Below, piece after piece: positions 18,037 through 28,536 of a DNA stretch of 64,000 bases. The position numbers were made by a program, and so were the translations under genes. Position 1 is the first letter of the stretch; every line of letters starts with the position of its first letter. The DNA is from Pseudomonas inefficax (GTDB taxonomy: Bacteria; Pseudomonadota; Gammaproteobacteria; Pseudomonadales; Pseudomonadaceae). The notes below the pieces were generated by a model. The model did not search any database. It was not told the origin of the DNA and saw only the letters and a list, made by a program, of their open reading frames with translations. Where the stretch lies: the NCBI RefSeq assembly GCF_900277125.1, contig NZ_OPYN01000132.1, positions 62,052 through 126,051 of the forward strand, read 5' to 3'.

Positions 18037-18140
18037 GGGGCTGCTTTGCAGCCCATCGCGACACAAGGCCGCTCCTACAAGGAAACCGCGATCTCCTGTA
18101 GGAGCGGCCTTGTGTCGCGAAAGGGCCGCAAAGCGGCCCC
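18037..18140. repeat. REP inverted pair between convergent receptor and pagL genes
   Basis: Flanking arms ggggctgctttgcagccc and gggccgcaaagcggcccc enclose two opposed cores (gacacaaggccgctcctaca and its reverse complement). It lies between convergent stops at 18028 and 18147 and could serve as a bidirectional transcript end. Confidence 0.85.
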
Positions 18141-18146
18141 CGGGTT

Positions 18147-18668
18147 TCAGAAGCCCTTGCTGTAGAACAGCGAGTACGACTCAATGCCGTCGTTAGGCTG
18201 CTTGAGCCCCGCGTTGGAGTAATGCATCGCGCGGATCCCCACCTTCTGCTCCCCCGGCAACTTCAGGCCAAAGCCGATGCGGTCTTCGAAGTTGACCGAC
18301 GAGCCCAGGCGCTGGTCACCCACATCGGTCTTGGAAAACGCCGCCAGGCCAATGCCGGCCTCGATGTACGGGGTATAGGTGAAACCGCTGAATTCGTAGG
18401 TGAACACCGGGCTGAACGACAGCGAGTGCGCACCACTGGCCTCCCCGCCTTCCCAATAGGTGTACGCCGCATCCCAGTATCCGGTCAGATGGCCGGTGCT
18501 GCTTTCCAGCCACTTCTTCTCCCAGTCGAACGACAGGCCGATACGGTAGGTCATGTCGCCTTGGCCAGTGGCGCCAACGGCACCGGTCACCTGTGCCGCC
18601 TGGGCCAGATTCGTTCCGGCAAAGGCCAGCACTGCAGCAGCCAGCGAGGCTGCTAGACGGGTTTTCAT
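18147..18668 (-). CDS. pagL: Lipid A 3-O-deacylase PagL
   Basis: A 173-residue outer-membrane beta-barrel enzyme with signal peptide (AGTNLAQA, cleavage near residue 24). The catalytic region is readable near the C-terminus: RAMHYSNAGLKQPNDGIE contains the His-x-Ser and the downstream Glu of the PagL triad, and the protein ends YSLFYSKGF. PagL removes the 3-position acyl chain of lipid A, lowering endotoxicity. The ATG at 18668 has AGGAG about 9 nt upstream; a TTG one codon earlier is less likely. Confidence 0.88.
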   Translation of the reverse strand: MKTRLAASLAAAVLAFAGTNLAQAAQVTGAVGATGQGDMTYRIGLSFDWEKKWLESSTGHLTGYWDAAYTYWEGGEASGAHSLSFSPVFTYEFSGFTYTPYIEAGIGLAAFSKTDVGDQRLGSSVNFEDRIGFGLKLPGEQKVGIRAMHYSNAGLKQPNDGIESYSLFYSKGF

Positions 18669-18864
18669 CAATGACTTCTCCTGATGGTCTACACGGCAAG
18701 CGGGGGCTTTGGCCCCTCAATCTTATGCGGTGACCGGATGCATCCAGCCCGGTCACACGAAGTAATACTTTTCTGATTATCGTCCAGATAAACAGAAAGT
18801 TGAAAGTGTATTGCCACTATCGGCTAATCCGACTGCCAGCATCTACCCTGCCAGCCAGCAGGGC

Positions 18865-19611
18865 TCAGTCGTATTCCGCCTCTTCGTGTTCACCCAGCAG
18901 GCGCCTTTGCCTGGGCGTGGCCACCTCCAGCACCTGCGGGTTGAAGCGCCAGTTCAGGTACGGCGAAAACTTCTGCGCCACCATGCGCCGGCCATAGTGC
19001 ACTTGCAGCATGTCGCGCGCGCGTGACTGGGTGCAGTTGGCCCCGCCGCTGTGCCAGACATCGCTGCGAAACACCAGCGCGTCCCCGGCCTTGCACAGCA
19101 CAGGTTGGGCCTCACGGCCCTGCCAGTGCTGCTCGCCAGCCTGCGGTGGCCGCGCCGCGCGGTGGCTGCCGGGCACAATCCAGGTCGGCCCGATGTGATG
19201 GTCGATATCGCTGAGGTACAGCTGCGCAGTCAGGATCTGCGGGGGTTGGGTAAAGTCGCCGCGCTCACTGAGCCAGTCGGGCAACTGCATGGGCAGGTGG
19301 TCCAGGTGCAGGGCCATACCGGGGTAGCCCGGGTGGCTGCGCCAGGCGGTCTGGCCGATCACATGGCAATCGGCGCCCAATGCCGCTTCGGCCAAGGCAA
19401 TCAGTGGCGGCAGGTCGAGAAAGGGCAACCACAACGGGTTGCGGTTGAACACGCACTTGTAGTGCTCCAGCAGCCCCTGGTAATCCCAGTGGATCGGCTG
19501 CAGGTCATCGATGGCGCAGCGCAGCAAGGCGATACGCAAGGGTTCGAGCACATCGGGGAGCAACACATAGCCCCGCTCGTCCAACATCTCCAGCTGAAGA
19601 TCCAGGCTCAT
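18865..19611 (-). CDS. Phytanoyl-CoA dioxygenase (PhyH) family protein
   Basis: A 248-residue Fe(II)/2-oxoglutarate oxygenase of the PhyH family. The iron ligands are HLDH (His-x-Asp, near residue 100) and WHSGG near residue 187, with a downstream Arg for 2-oxoglutarate. PhyH members hydroxylate lipids, amino acids or osmolytes; nothing here fixes the substrate. Downstream of a small secreted-protein gene with a 54-bp gap, perhaps in one transcript. Confidence 0.75.
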   Translation of the reverse strand: MSLDLQLEMLDERGYVLLPDVLEPLRIALLRCAIDDLQPIHWDYQGLLEHYKCVFNRNPLWLPFLDLPPLIALAEAALGADCHVIGQTAWRSHPGYPGMALHLDHLPMQLPDWLSERGDFTQPPQILTAQLYLSDIDHHIGPTWIVPGSHRAARPPQAGEQHWQGREAQPVLCKAGDALVFRSDVWHSGGANCTQSRARDMLQVHYGRRMVAQKFSPYLNWRFNPQVLEVATPRQRRLLGEHEEAEYD

Positions 19612-19665
19612 GGCGATGCGCTCCTTTTCGGCAGGAGCACATCCGTACTCCTGCCCGTTTTCCCA

Positions 19666-20109
19666 TCACCGCCAGTTCAGGTTCACGGTAGTGGGGGTCT
19701 TGCCATTCACGGTCACCAAATGCTGCACCGTCTCACCCTGGGCGTTGCCAGTGACTTTGTACTTGCCGGGAGGCAACTGCACATACAGCAGCGGCCCGGC
19801 ATCCGTGACGCTGAGCACGGGCTGGCCCTGTGCATTCTGGATGTCGACGGTAGCACCGCTCTGGAACTTGCCTTCCGGGCCGGTGGAGAGTTCCACGTGC
19901 AGGTCATAGCCCGGGGTCTTGCGCAGGGCGTTGGCTTCATCCTGGCCGATGCCGCCTTGCAGGTAGCGGACGCCGTTCTGCTCCTGCTGTTGCAGTTGCA
20001 CGGCCTGCATGTCGATGGGGGCATTGAGGTCGGCGGCGGCCGCCAGGGTCCATGGCAGGGCCAGGGTGATCAGCAGCGCCGCGCCGAGGGCATAGTGATG
20101 GTTACGCAT
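19666..20109 (-). CDS. Small secreted protein with a carboxypeptidase-regulatory-like beta domain
   Basis: A 147-residue protein with a clear Sec signal peptide (ALLITLALPWTLAAAA, cleavage near residue 25). The mature part has a compact beta-sandwich pattern (SGATVDIQNAQGQPVLSVTD, PPGKYKVTGNAQGETVQHLV, TTVNLNWR) like carboxypeptidase-regulatory or transthyretin-like domains. No catalytic residues are evident. Probably a periplasmic conserved protein; function unknown. Confidence 0.7.
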   Translation of the reverse strand: MRNHHYALGAALLITLALPWTLAAAADLNAPIDMQAVQLQQQEQNGVRYLQGGIGQDEANALRKTPGYDLHVELSTGPEGKFQSGATVDIQNAQGQPVLSVTDAGPLLYVQLPPGKYKVTGNAQGETVQHLVTVNGKTPTTVNLNWR

Positions 20110-20234
20110 GGTACGACCCTCCTTTCGAGGATGGCTTACCTATTATCTGATCCTTCGGGCGTAACGGCGTTCGTGTCGATGCATGGTCGGCTGGCTGAAA
20201 TTCTCTTGGTTAAAGAAAATAGTTAGCAATAACA

Positions 20235-21101
20235 TCAGCTTGCACGCCATTCTTCGAGCAACTTCACGAACATGCTCAAACTGCGCGATACCGTGCCCCG
20301 CCGCCACACCAGCCAGGTTTTCAGGTAACGGAAATCCTCCGACATCGGCCAGGCACTGACGGTGCTGCAACCGGGCATGTTGTCGAGCATGCTGCGCGGC
20401 ATCATGGCCAGGCCGGCACCGGCGCTGACGCAGGCCAGCATGCCGTGGTACGACTCCATTTCGTGGATCTTGCCTGGCACCGCCTGATCCTGCACGAACC
20501 AGTTCTCGAAGTGGTGGCGGTACGAACAGTTGGCGCGAAAGGCATAGATGCTTTCGCCGTTGACGTCCTGGGCGCGGGTTACCGGGGCGTGGTTCAGCGG
20601 CGCGATGACCATCATTTCTTCCTCGAACACCGGCATGCCCTCCAGCGTCGGGTGCAGCACCGGCCCGTCGACGAACGCCGCGACCAGGCGCCCGGACAGC
20701 ACGCCTTCGAGCATGGTCCCGGAAGGGCCGGTGGACAGGTCCAGGTCGACTTTGGGATAGCGCTGGTTGTAGGCCGCCAGCAAGGCCGGAATGCGCACCG
20801 CCGCCGTGCTTTCCAGCGACCCCAGGGCGAAGGTGCCCTGCGGGTCTTCACCGGCCACGGTCAGCCGCGCCTCGTGTACCAGGTCAAGGATGCGCCGGGT
20901 GTACTCGAGGAAGTTCCAGCCGGCGGGGGAAAGGCGCAGGCGGCTCTTTTCGCGGATGAACAACTCCACGCCCAGGTCCTCCTCCAGTTGCTTGATACGC
21001 GTGGTCAGGTTCGACGGCACTCGATGGATATGCTGCGCAGCGGCACTGATGCTGCCCTGCTCTGCCACGGCCTTGAAGATCTCGAGTTGCACCAGGTCCA
21101 C
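20235..21101 (-). CDS. LysR-family regulator next to sad (PtrR/YneJ-like)
   Basis: A 288-residue LysR regulator starting [20 protein letters not shown], with the helix-turn-helix [20 protein letters not shown] and an effector domain after residue 90 ([20 protein letters not shown]). The start codon is GTG at 21101 with GGAGAAAGG just upstream. It is divergent from sad, as ptrR(yneJ) is beside sad(yneI) in E. coli, where the regulator controls putrescine and glutamate-related catabolism. Ortholog status is inferred from position and motifs. Confidence 0.85.
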   Translation of the reverse strand: MDLVQLEIFKAVAEQGSISAAAQHIHRVPSNLTTRIKQLEEDLGVELFIREKSRLRLSPAGWNFLEYTRRILDLVHEARLTVAGEDPQGTFALGSLESTAAVRIPALLAAYNQRYPKVDLDLSTGPSGTMLEGVLSGRLVAAFVDGPVLHPTLEGMPVFEEEMMVIAPLNHAPVTRAQDVNGESIYAFRANCSYRHHFENWFVQDQAVPGKIHEMESYHGMLACVSAGAGLAMMPRSMLDNMPGCSTVSAWPMSEDFRYLKTWLVWRRGTVSRSLSMFVKLLEEWRAS

Positions 21102-21185
21102 AGCCTTTCTCCAAACGTGAATGTTTCGCTCATTATTATTCAGTTTTCATTAAAGCCATAGCCCACTAGTCTGGCGTCACGGTTC

Positions 21186-21193
21186 AACAACAA
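21186..21193 (+). promoter_or_regulatory. AANAANAA (Hfq/Crc-type) motif before sad
   Basis: AACAACAACGAGAG precedes the sad ATG (21209); AACAACAA lies 16-23 nt upstream, just before the GAGAG ribosome-binding stretch. Fits Hfq/Crc control of a carbon-source enzyme; inferred. Confidence 0.5.
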
Positions 21194-21208
21194 CGAGAGT
21201 GTCCCGCC

Positions 21209-22594
21209 ATGAGCGCGATCAGCAGCCTGACCCACGCCATCTCCCTCGACCCGTACAGCGGCGAGCAGATCGGCGCCTACCCGTTCGACACCGACGCCGC
21301 ACTGGAAGCGGCGCTGCAACGCGCCAAGGTTGGCTACCGCCAGTGGCGCCAGGTGTCGCTGGGTCAGCGCAGCGAGTACCTGCTTGCCCTGGCCAGCACC
21401 CTCGAAACCAAGGCCGAAGCCTTCGCGCAAATGATCAGCCGCGAAATCGGCAAGCCTGTCACCCAGGCCCGTGGTGAAGTCAGCAAGTGCGTCGGCCTGT
21501 GCCGCTGGTACGCCGAACACGGCCCGGCCATGCTCGCCCCCGAGCCGACCCAGGTCGAGAAAGCCCGCATCGAGTATCGCCCGCTGGGCCCGATCCTGGC
21601 GGTGATGCCATGGAACTTCCCGGTCTGGCAGGTACTGCGCGGCGCCGTGCCGGCGATCCTGGCCGGCAACACCTATGTACTCAAGCACGCGCCGAACGTG
21701 ATGGGCAGCGCTTACCTGCTGGGCGAGCTGTTCAAGGATGCCGGCCTGCCGGAAGGCGTGTTCGAGGTGCTGAACGTGACCCCGGACGGCGTCACCCGCG
21801 CCATCAACGACCCGCGCATCGCCGCGGTGACTCTGACCGGCAGCGTGCGTGCCGGTATGGCGATCGGTGCACAAGCCGGCGCCGCGCTGAAGAAGTGCGT
21901 GCTGGAGCTGGGTGGTTCCGACCCGTTCATCGTGCTGGCCGACGCCGACCTGGATGCCGCCGTGAAGGCTGCGGTGATCGGCCGTTACCAGAACACCGGC
22001 CAGGTCTGCGCTGCGGCCAAGCGCCTCATCGTGGAGGAAAGCATCGTTGACGAATTCACCCGCAAGTTCGTCGAGGCCACTCGCGAGCTGAAAATCGGCA
22101 ACCCACTGGAAGACGACACCTACATCGGCCCGATGGCCCGTTACGACCTGCGCGACGAGCTGGATGGCCAGGTCCAGGCGACCCTCGCCGAAGGCGCCAC
22201 CCTGCTGCTGGGTGGCCACAAGGTCGAAGGCGTGGCCAACTTCTACGCGCCGACCGTGTTCGCCAACGTCACCCCGGACATGACCGCGTTCAAACAGGAG
22301 CTGTTCGGCCCGGTGGCGGCGATCATCAGCGCACGGGATGCGGAGCATGCGGTGGAGCTGGCCAACGACAGCGAATTCGGCCTGGCCTCGACCATCTACA
22401 CCGCCGACTACGCGTTGGCCGAACGCATGACCGCGGCGCTGGATACCGGCGGCGTGTTCATCAACGGCTATTGCGCTTCCGACCCCCGCGTGGCGTTTGG
22501 CGGGGTGAAGAAGAGCGGCTTCGGGCGTGAGCTGTCGCACTTTGGTGTGCGTGAGTTCACCAATGCCCAGACTGTGTGGCTGGACCGTAACTGA
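21209..22594 (+). CDS. sad: Succinate-semialdehyde dehydrogenase, Sad/YneI type
   Basis: A 461-residue NAD(P)-dependent aldehyde dehydrogenase. It has the cofactor and active-site motifs MPWNFPVWQVLR, LTGSVRAG, VLELGGSDPF (catalytic Glu), and the catalytic Cys in NTGQVCAAAKR. Its length and the start of the mature fold match the Sad group rather than GabD (about 480). It oxidises succinate semialdehyde formed from GABA or putrescine, linking this locus to the polyamine module at 25.9-29.8 kb. Divergent from its probable LysR regulator. Confidence 0.88.
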   Translation: MSAISSLTHAISLDPYSGEQIGAYPFDTDAALEAALQRAKVGYRQWRQVSLGQRSEYLLALASTLETKAEAFAQMISREIGKPVTQARGEVSKCVGLCRWYAEHGPAMLAPEPTQVEKARIEYRPLGPILAVMPWNFPVWQVLRGAVPAILAGNTYVLKHAPNVMGSAYLLGELFKDAGLPEGVFEVLNVTPDGVTRAINDPRIAAVTLTGSVRAGMAIGAQAGAALKKCVLELGGSDPFIVLADADLDAAVKAAVIGRYQNTGQVCAAAKRLIVEESIVDEFTRKFVEATRELKIGNPLEDDTYIGPMARYDLRDELDGQVQATLAEGATLLLGGHKVEGVANFYAPTVFANVTPDMTAFKQELFGPVAAIISARDAEHAVELANDSEFGLASTIYTADYALAERMTAALDTGGVFINGYCASDPRVAFGGVKKSGFGRELSHFGVREFTNAQTVWLDRN

Positions 22595-22603
22595 TTGGCA
22601 ATT

Positions 22604-22702
22604 GGGGCTGCGTTGCAGCCCTTCGCGGGCACGCCCGCTCCCACGGATTGGCGCATTACCTGTGGGAGCGGGCGTGCCCGCGAAGGGCCGCAAGGCGGCC
22701 CC
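22604..22702. repeat. REP inverted pair between convergent sad and helicase genes
   Basis: ggggctgcgttgcagccc and its counterpart ending ggcggcccc bracket opposed cores of the cgggcacgcccgctcccac subtype. It sits between stops 10 bp and 7 bp away, a natural bidirectional transcript boundary. Confidence 0.85.
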
Positions 22703-22708
22703 AGGGCC

Positions 22709-24619
22709 TCAATCCCGAACCTGGTCCTTGACCCAGTCCAGCATCCCCCCCGGCACGATCAGTTCATGCCGCGCCCGCGAACAGGCGGTATACAGCCCCG
22801 CCAGCATCCGCGCCCGTTCATTGCGGTTGCCCGCCACCTGCGGCGCTACCATCAGCTCCGGCGATACCATCACCCGAGCGAATTCCATGTTCTTCACATC
22901 CCGCACCCGCCCCAGGAACAACTTGGGTGCCTTGTCCCAGCGGTAACGGCTCTTGGCCCTGGCAAAGTGCTCTGGCGTGTAGCCCTTGCGCAACATGTTG
23001 GCCACTGCGACGAACGCCTTGTCATCACCCTTGTCCTGCTCCAGCGCCTGCCAGCTGGCATAGCGGAACAGCATCGGGTGACGCGGCCGGGTGCCATGGC
23101 GGTACAACTCGATGCAGTCTTCGACGAACAGCTCGAAGTCCTTGCGCGCGCTTTTCAGCAGCACGAACGGCACGCCCTGGTGGGTCAGGCGCTGGAACCA
23201 GCCAAACAGGCCCCATTCATCGTCGACGATCAGCGCTGTAGGTTGTTCCGGCACGCTCACCGTATCGAAGAAACTGACCCGGGTGTAATGCTCGGCGCTG
23301 CCACTGAAGGCTGCCTGGATCGACGCCGGGTGGGCCTGGATCAGTGGGTTGAGCACGTTATCCATCGCCGGCCCGGCCCGCAGTGAGTGGTCGATGTAAC
23401 GCTGGCGGATGAAACCGCCATGGTGCGCGCTGAGGCCATTGAGGTTCTGCAGCTCGTCACCCAGGGCAATGATCGACTGCGGGCTGCGGTCGAGCACGCC
23501 AAGCATCGGTGCCGACAGCTCGTGGGCCTCGTCGACGATGACATGGGTGTAGCGGCTGTCGATCACATGAGCGGTCAGCGACAGCAGTTTGACCCGGTGG
23601 TAGTCGCGCACCGGCAACTGGATTTCCCGTGCCGACGGGCGAATCAGCTCCTGCCAGTACAGGCGCGCCTTTTCCAGCAGCACTTCCTGGTCCAGTGGCG
23701 TGGTTCCCGGCCCGGCCCAGGGCAGGTGGTGCACCTGCAGCTGGGTGTCGGCACTGTGGCAGAACGTGCGTACTGCGCGGATGCACAAGGCAACCACATC
23801 ACGCGCGGCGAGTGGGCCGATGTCGGGGATGGCCAGCCAACGTACCACCTGCGCATCCTGCGGGCGCCACGAAAGCTTGGTGCGATACGGGTCGCGCAAG
23901 CGCCAGCCATTGCTGGTGAGGTCGCGGTTGAGCAGCTCGTCGGCGAGCTGGCCAAAGGTCAGCGCGGTGTAGGCGGCAGCGTCCTTGACCCGCGCCTGCA
24001 GGGCACGCAGCTGGCCTTCGGTCAAGGCCAGCAACAGTGTGCGCTGCGGGTCCAGCAGGCGGGCGAACTGGTGAATCAGGAAGGTCTTGCCGGTGCCGGC
24101 AAAGCCCTGTACCGCCACCGACTCATCGATACCACTGAGGAATTCGCGCAGCAGGCGGTTCTGTTGGTCGCTGAGCATCAGGTCGCTGGCCAGGGAGGGC
24201 AGGTACACCGGATGCAGCGGGGTTGCTCGCTGGCGGTAGCTGTCGGCGAACTGGAAGTTCCATTGGCCCTCGGCGTCCAGCAGCTCGTCGGCCTGGTACG
24301 CCACCTCGGTCGACAGCAGTGCGATACCGTTTTCGCCCAGCATGCCCAGGCCCACGGCGAAGGCTTCGCGATCGAAGTGTTGCGCTACCTGGCCCTGGAA
24401 GCGCCCCGGTGCGGCGCTTTCGACCTCGTTGGCAATGCGCACTATTTCGGCAAAGCGGCGCTCCTGGGCATCCGCCGAGGCGGTGGCGGGCTGGCGCGGC
24501 AGGTTCTGCACGAACAGCACTGCGGCGGCGTCGAGGACGCTGGCTGTGGTGAAGAAATCGGTAGTGGGCTCGCTGGCGAGGCTGTCGGCCTGGTCACTGG
24601 GCAAAGGCAGGTAGAACAT
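22709..24619 (-). CDS. UvrD/Rep-type superfamily 1 ATPase (putative helicase)
   Basis: A 636-residue protein starting MFYLPLPSDQADSLASEPTT. Walker A GFAGTGKT is at residues 172-179, Walker B THVIVDEAHELS near residue 370, motif III-like LGDELQNLNG, and a C-terminal motif VI-like YTACSRARHELIV, so the SF1 ATP site is complete. The N-terminal 140 residues match no domain I recognise and replace the usual start of UvrD. No nuclease or partner gene adjoins. The start is placed at 24619 because the preceding codons translate REP sequence. Could be a repair or defence-associated helicase; context does not decide. Confidence 0.75.
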   Translation of the reverse strand: MFYLPLPSDQADSLASEPTTDFFTTASVLDAAAVLFVQNLPRQPATASADAQERRFAEIVRIANEVESAAPGRFQGQVAQHFDREAFAVGLGMLGENGIALLSTEVAYQADELLDAEGQWNFQFADSYRQRATPLHPVYLPSLASDLMLSDQQNRLLREFLSGIDESVAVQGFAGTGKTFLIHQFARLLDPQRTLLLALTEGQLRALQARVKDAAAYTALTFGQLADELLNRDLTSNGWRLRDPYRTKLSWRPQDAQVVRWLAIPDIGPLAARDVVALCIRAVRTFCHSADTQLQVHHLPWAGPGTTPLDQEVLLEKARLYWQELIRPSAREIQLPVRDYHRVKLLSLTAHVIDSRYTHVIVDEAHELSAPMLGVLDRSPQSIIALGDELQNLNGLSAHHGGFIRQRYIDHSLRAGPAMDNVLNPLIQAHPASIQAAFSGSAEHYTRVSFFDTVSVPEQPTALIVDDEWGLFGWFQRLTHQGVPFVLLKSARKDFELFVEDCIELYRHGTRPRHPMLFRYASWQALEQDKGDDKAFVAVANMLRKGYTPEHFARAKSRYRWDKAPKLFLGRVRDVKNMEFARVMVSPELMVAPQVAGNRNERARMLAGLYTACSRARHELIVPGGMLDWVKDQVRD

Positions 24620-24695
24620 CGGCACCTCGGGTGGAATCAGGGCGGCACGATAGCAATTTTCGCGGTGGATTGCTGGGTTGTGTAGTGCCTGGGCC

Positions 24696-24788
24696 GGCCT
24701 CTTCGCGGGTAAACCCGCTCCCACAGGGACCTCATAACGCCTGGCCCTGAGGTAATCCTGTGGGAGCGGGCAAGCCCGCGAAGAGGCC
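24696..24788. repeat. REP inverted pair upstream of the helicase gene
   Basis: ggcctcttcgcgggtaaacc with its reverse-oriented partner at 24757-24788. It separates the helicase start from the AraC gene stop; its left arm is read by spurious upstream codons of the helicase frame. Confidence 0.85.
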
Positions 24789-24806
24789 AGCAGCTACACC
24801 ATCAAG

Positions 24807-25706
24807 TCAGCCCCTGCCCCGCTTCAAGGTCTCACTGGGAAACTCCTTGAACAACTGCCGATAACTCTCTGAAAACCTTCCCAAATGCCAGAACGACCAG
24901 CGCATCGCTACCTCGGCTACGGTCACCCCACCACCACGCAACAAATCGCGCCGCGCACCGTTCAGCCGGCGCAGGCGCAACCAGTGCGCCGGCGGCATCC
25001 CGGTAAAACCCTTGAAGGCTTGCTGCAACTGGCGCAGGGAAACCCCCGCCACATCCGCCAGCTCCACCAGGTTAAGCGTTTCCTCCGGGCAGTCGGCCGC
25101 CCACTCGCTCACCCGGCGCATGATCGCCCGTTCCTCGTCACGTCGGCCCAACGCCACGCCCTGCAGGCGCTGGCAGGCGTTGTCGAGAATGAACAGGCAG
25201 TCCTCCAGCAACTGCTCCGCCAGGGCCTGCCCCTGCAGCGGGCAATCCGCCTCGCCCAGGCGGGTCAGTGTCGCGCTCAGCCAGCTGCCGAACAGCGCAT
25301 TCTGCCCGCTGCCCAGCGGCACCATGAACAACCCTTCCAGGCGCTGCGGGTCCAGCCCATGGCGGGCCAGGAAGGCCTGGTCGAACACGACCGCCACTTC
25401 CTGGTAGTTCTCCGGCGTGATCCAGATGTTGCGGCTCTGTTCGTTCAGCAGGTACAGGCTGTTCTCGCTGCGGTCGAAGCAGAACGCCAGCGAACCGCTC
25501 GGCGCACGGAAAAACTGCTCCACCCGGGTGTTCAGCCGCTCCTCGTACACCTCTACCCCGTCCAGCCCCAGACAACGCAGCTCACCGCTGAAATGCCCGG
25601 GCGACATCTGCCGGTACTGCTGCTGCCAGCCAGGGGTGGCACGTACTTGCTCGGTAACGTCGGTGGTGTGGAAAGCCTGGACTTGCAGGGCATTGGCGGT
25701 TGTCAC
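24807..25706 (-). CDS. AraC-family regulator of the adjacent polyamine module
   Basis: A 299-residue regulator with an N-terminal sensor of about 190 residues and a C-terminal AraC helix-turn-helix pair (LVELADVAGVSLRQLQQAFK and EVAMRWSFWHLGRFSESYRQ). The start is the GTG at 25706 with AGGA about 7 nt upstream; the much longer frame upstream is antisense to the synthetase gene. It is divergent from the glutamylpolyamine synthetase gene across 183 bp, so it probably responds to a polyamine or its glutamyl form. No ATG alternative fits. Confidence 0.8.
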   Translation of the reverse strand: MTTANALQVQAFHTTDVTEQVRATPGWQQQYRQMSPGHFSGELRCLGLDGVEVYEERLNTRVEQFFRAPSGSLAFCFDRSENSLYLLNEQSRNIWITPENYQEVAVVFDQAFLARHGLDPQRLEGLFMVPLGSGQNALFGSWLSATLTRLGEADCPLQGQALAEQLLEDCLFILDNACQRLQGVALGRRDEERAIMRRVSEWAADCPEETLNLVELADVAGVSLRQLQQAFKGFTGMPPAHWLRLRRLNGARRDLLRGGGVTVAEVAMRWSFWHLGRFSESYRQLFKEFPSETLKRGRG

Positions 25707-25889
25707 GCTCGGTCCTAGTTGCACTCTTTTGGTGCATTCATTGCCGGAGAAAGTGGATAGATCAGCCTTGCGGGCTGCGACCAAGATAGTCTCCAGCGCG
25801 TCACCTGGGAAGCGGGACGCCTTCGAAACCGTATGACGGTTTGCGCTGACACGCTCGCTCCCACACAAAAACCCAACCAAGAGGTCTGT

Positions 25890-27248
25890 ATGAACGCCCC
25901 CTTCGATCAGCTGTCCACCTGGCTGAAAGAACACCGGATCACCGAAGTCGAATGCGTGATCAGCGACCTGACCGGCATCGCCCGCGGCAAGATCGCGCCC
26001 ACCGCCAAGTTTCTCCACGAGCGTGGCATGCGCCTGCCCGAGAGCGTGCTGTTGCAGACGGTCACCGGCGACTACGTCGACGATGACATCTACTACAACC
26101 TGCTCGATGCCGCCGACATCGACATGGTCTGCCGCCCTGACCCGGCCGCCGTGTACCAGATCCCGTGGGCGATCGAGCCGACCGCGATCGTGATCCACGA
26201 CACCTTCGACAAGCAAGGCAACCCCATCGAGCTGTCGCCGCGCAACGTGCTGAAGAAAGTGCTCAAGCTGTATGCCGACAAAGGCTGGCAGCCAATCGTG
26301 GCGCCTGAGATGGAGTTCTACCTGACCCAGCGCTGCGAAGACCCGGACTTGCCACTGCAAGTACCGCTGGGGCGTTCCGGCCGTGCCGAAAGCGGCCGCC
26401 AATCGTTCTCGATCGATGCCGCCAACGAGTTCGACCCGCTGTTCGAAGACGTCTACGACTGGTGCGAGATCCAGGGCCTGGACCTGGACACGCTGATCCA
26501 TGAAGACGGCCCGGCGCAAATGGAGATCAATTTCCGCCATGGCGACGCCCTGGACCTGGCCGACCAGATCACCGTGTTCAAGCGCACCATGCGTGAAGCC
26601 GCGCTCAAGCACAACGTGGCCGCCACCTTCATGGCCAAGCCGATCACCGACGAGCCCGGCAGTGCCATGCACCTGCACCAGAGCGTGGTCGACATCGCCA
26701 CCGGCAAGCCGATCTTCGCCAATGAAGACGGCAGCATGAGCCAGCTGTTCCTGTACCACATCGGCGGGTTGCAGAAGTACATCCCCAAGCTGCTGCCGAT
26801 GTTCGCGCCCAACGTCAACTCGTTCCGCCGCTTCCTGCCGGACACCTCGGCGCCGGTGAACGTCGAGTGGGGTGAAGAGAACCGCACAGCCGGCCTGCGC
26901 GTGCCCACCTCCAGCCCCGAGGCGATGCGTGTGGAAAACCGCCTGCCGGGCGCCGATGCCAACCCGTACCTGGCCATCGCCGCCAGCCTGCTGTGCGGCT
27001 ATCTGGGCATGGTCGAGCGCATCGAGCCCAGTGCGCCGGTGCAGGGCCGTGCCTATGAGCGGCGCAACCTGCGCCTGCCGATCACCATCGAGGACGCCCT
27101 GCAGCACATGGAAGACTGCGAAACCGTGCAACAGTACCTGGGCAAGCAGTTCGTCCAGGGTTACGTAGCGGTCAAGCGCGCCGAGCACGAGAACTACAAG
27201 CGCGTGATCAGCTCGTGGGAGCGTGAATTCCTGATGCTGAGCGTGTAA
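25890..27248 (+). CDS. Gamma-glutamylpolyamine synthetase (glutamine synthetase family, PuuA-like)
   Basis: A 452-residue glutamine synthetase-fold ligase. Motifs: APEMEFYL (Mg-binding Glu), MEINFRHGDA, GSAMHLHQS (glutamate site) and the ATP/arginine region ENRTAGLRVP and VENRLPGADANPY. It lacks the adenylylation-loop Tyr region typical of GlnA. Followed by a polyamine-binding protein and a PuuB-like oxidase, so it most likely ATP-dependently glutamylates putrescine or another amine. The ATG at 25890 follows AGAGG. Exact amine specificity is inferred. Confidence 0.82.
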   Translation: MNAPFDQLSTWLKEHRITEVECVISDLTGIARGKIAPTAKFLHERGMRLPESVLLQTVTGDYVDDDIYYNLLDAADIDMVCRPDPAAVYQIPWAIEPTAIVIHDTFDKQGNPIELSPRNVLKKVLKLYADKGWQPIVAPEMEFYLTQRCEDPDLPLQVPLGRSGRAESGRQSFSIDAANEFDPLFEDVYDWCEIQGLDLDTLIHEDGPAQMEINFRHGDALDLADQITVFKRTMREAALKHNVAATFMAKPITDEPGSAMHLHQSVVDIATGKPIFANEDGSMSQLFLYHIGGLQKYIPKLLPMFAPNVNSFRRFLPDTSAPVNVEWGEENRTAGLRVPTSSPEAMRVENRLPGADANPYLAIAASLLCGYLGMVERIEPSAPVQGRAYERRNLRLPITIEDALQHMEDCETVQQYLGKQFVQGYVAVKRAEHENYKRVISSWEREFLMLSV

Positions 27249-27270
27249 TCACCAAGGCATGCACTGGACC

Positions 27271-28523
<1,253 letters not shown>

Positions 28524-28536
28524 GTCGAGAACGCCC

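Noticed and set aside
24807..27188. A single 793-codon minus-strand frame
   Set aside because: Its first 490 or so codons are antisense to the glutamylpolyamine synthetase; only the last 299 from the GTG at 25706 make an AraC protein.
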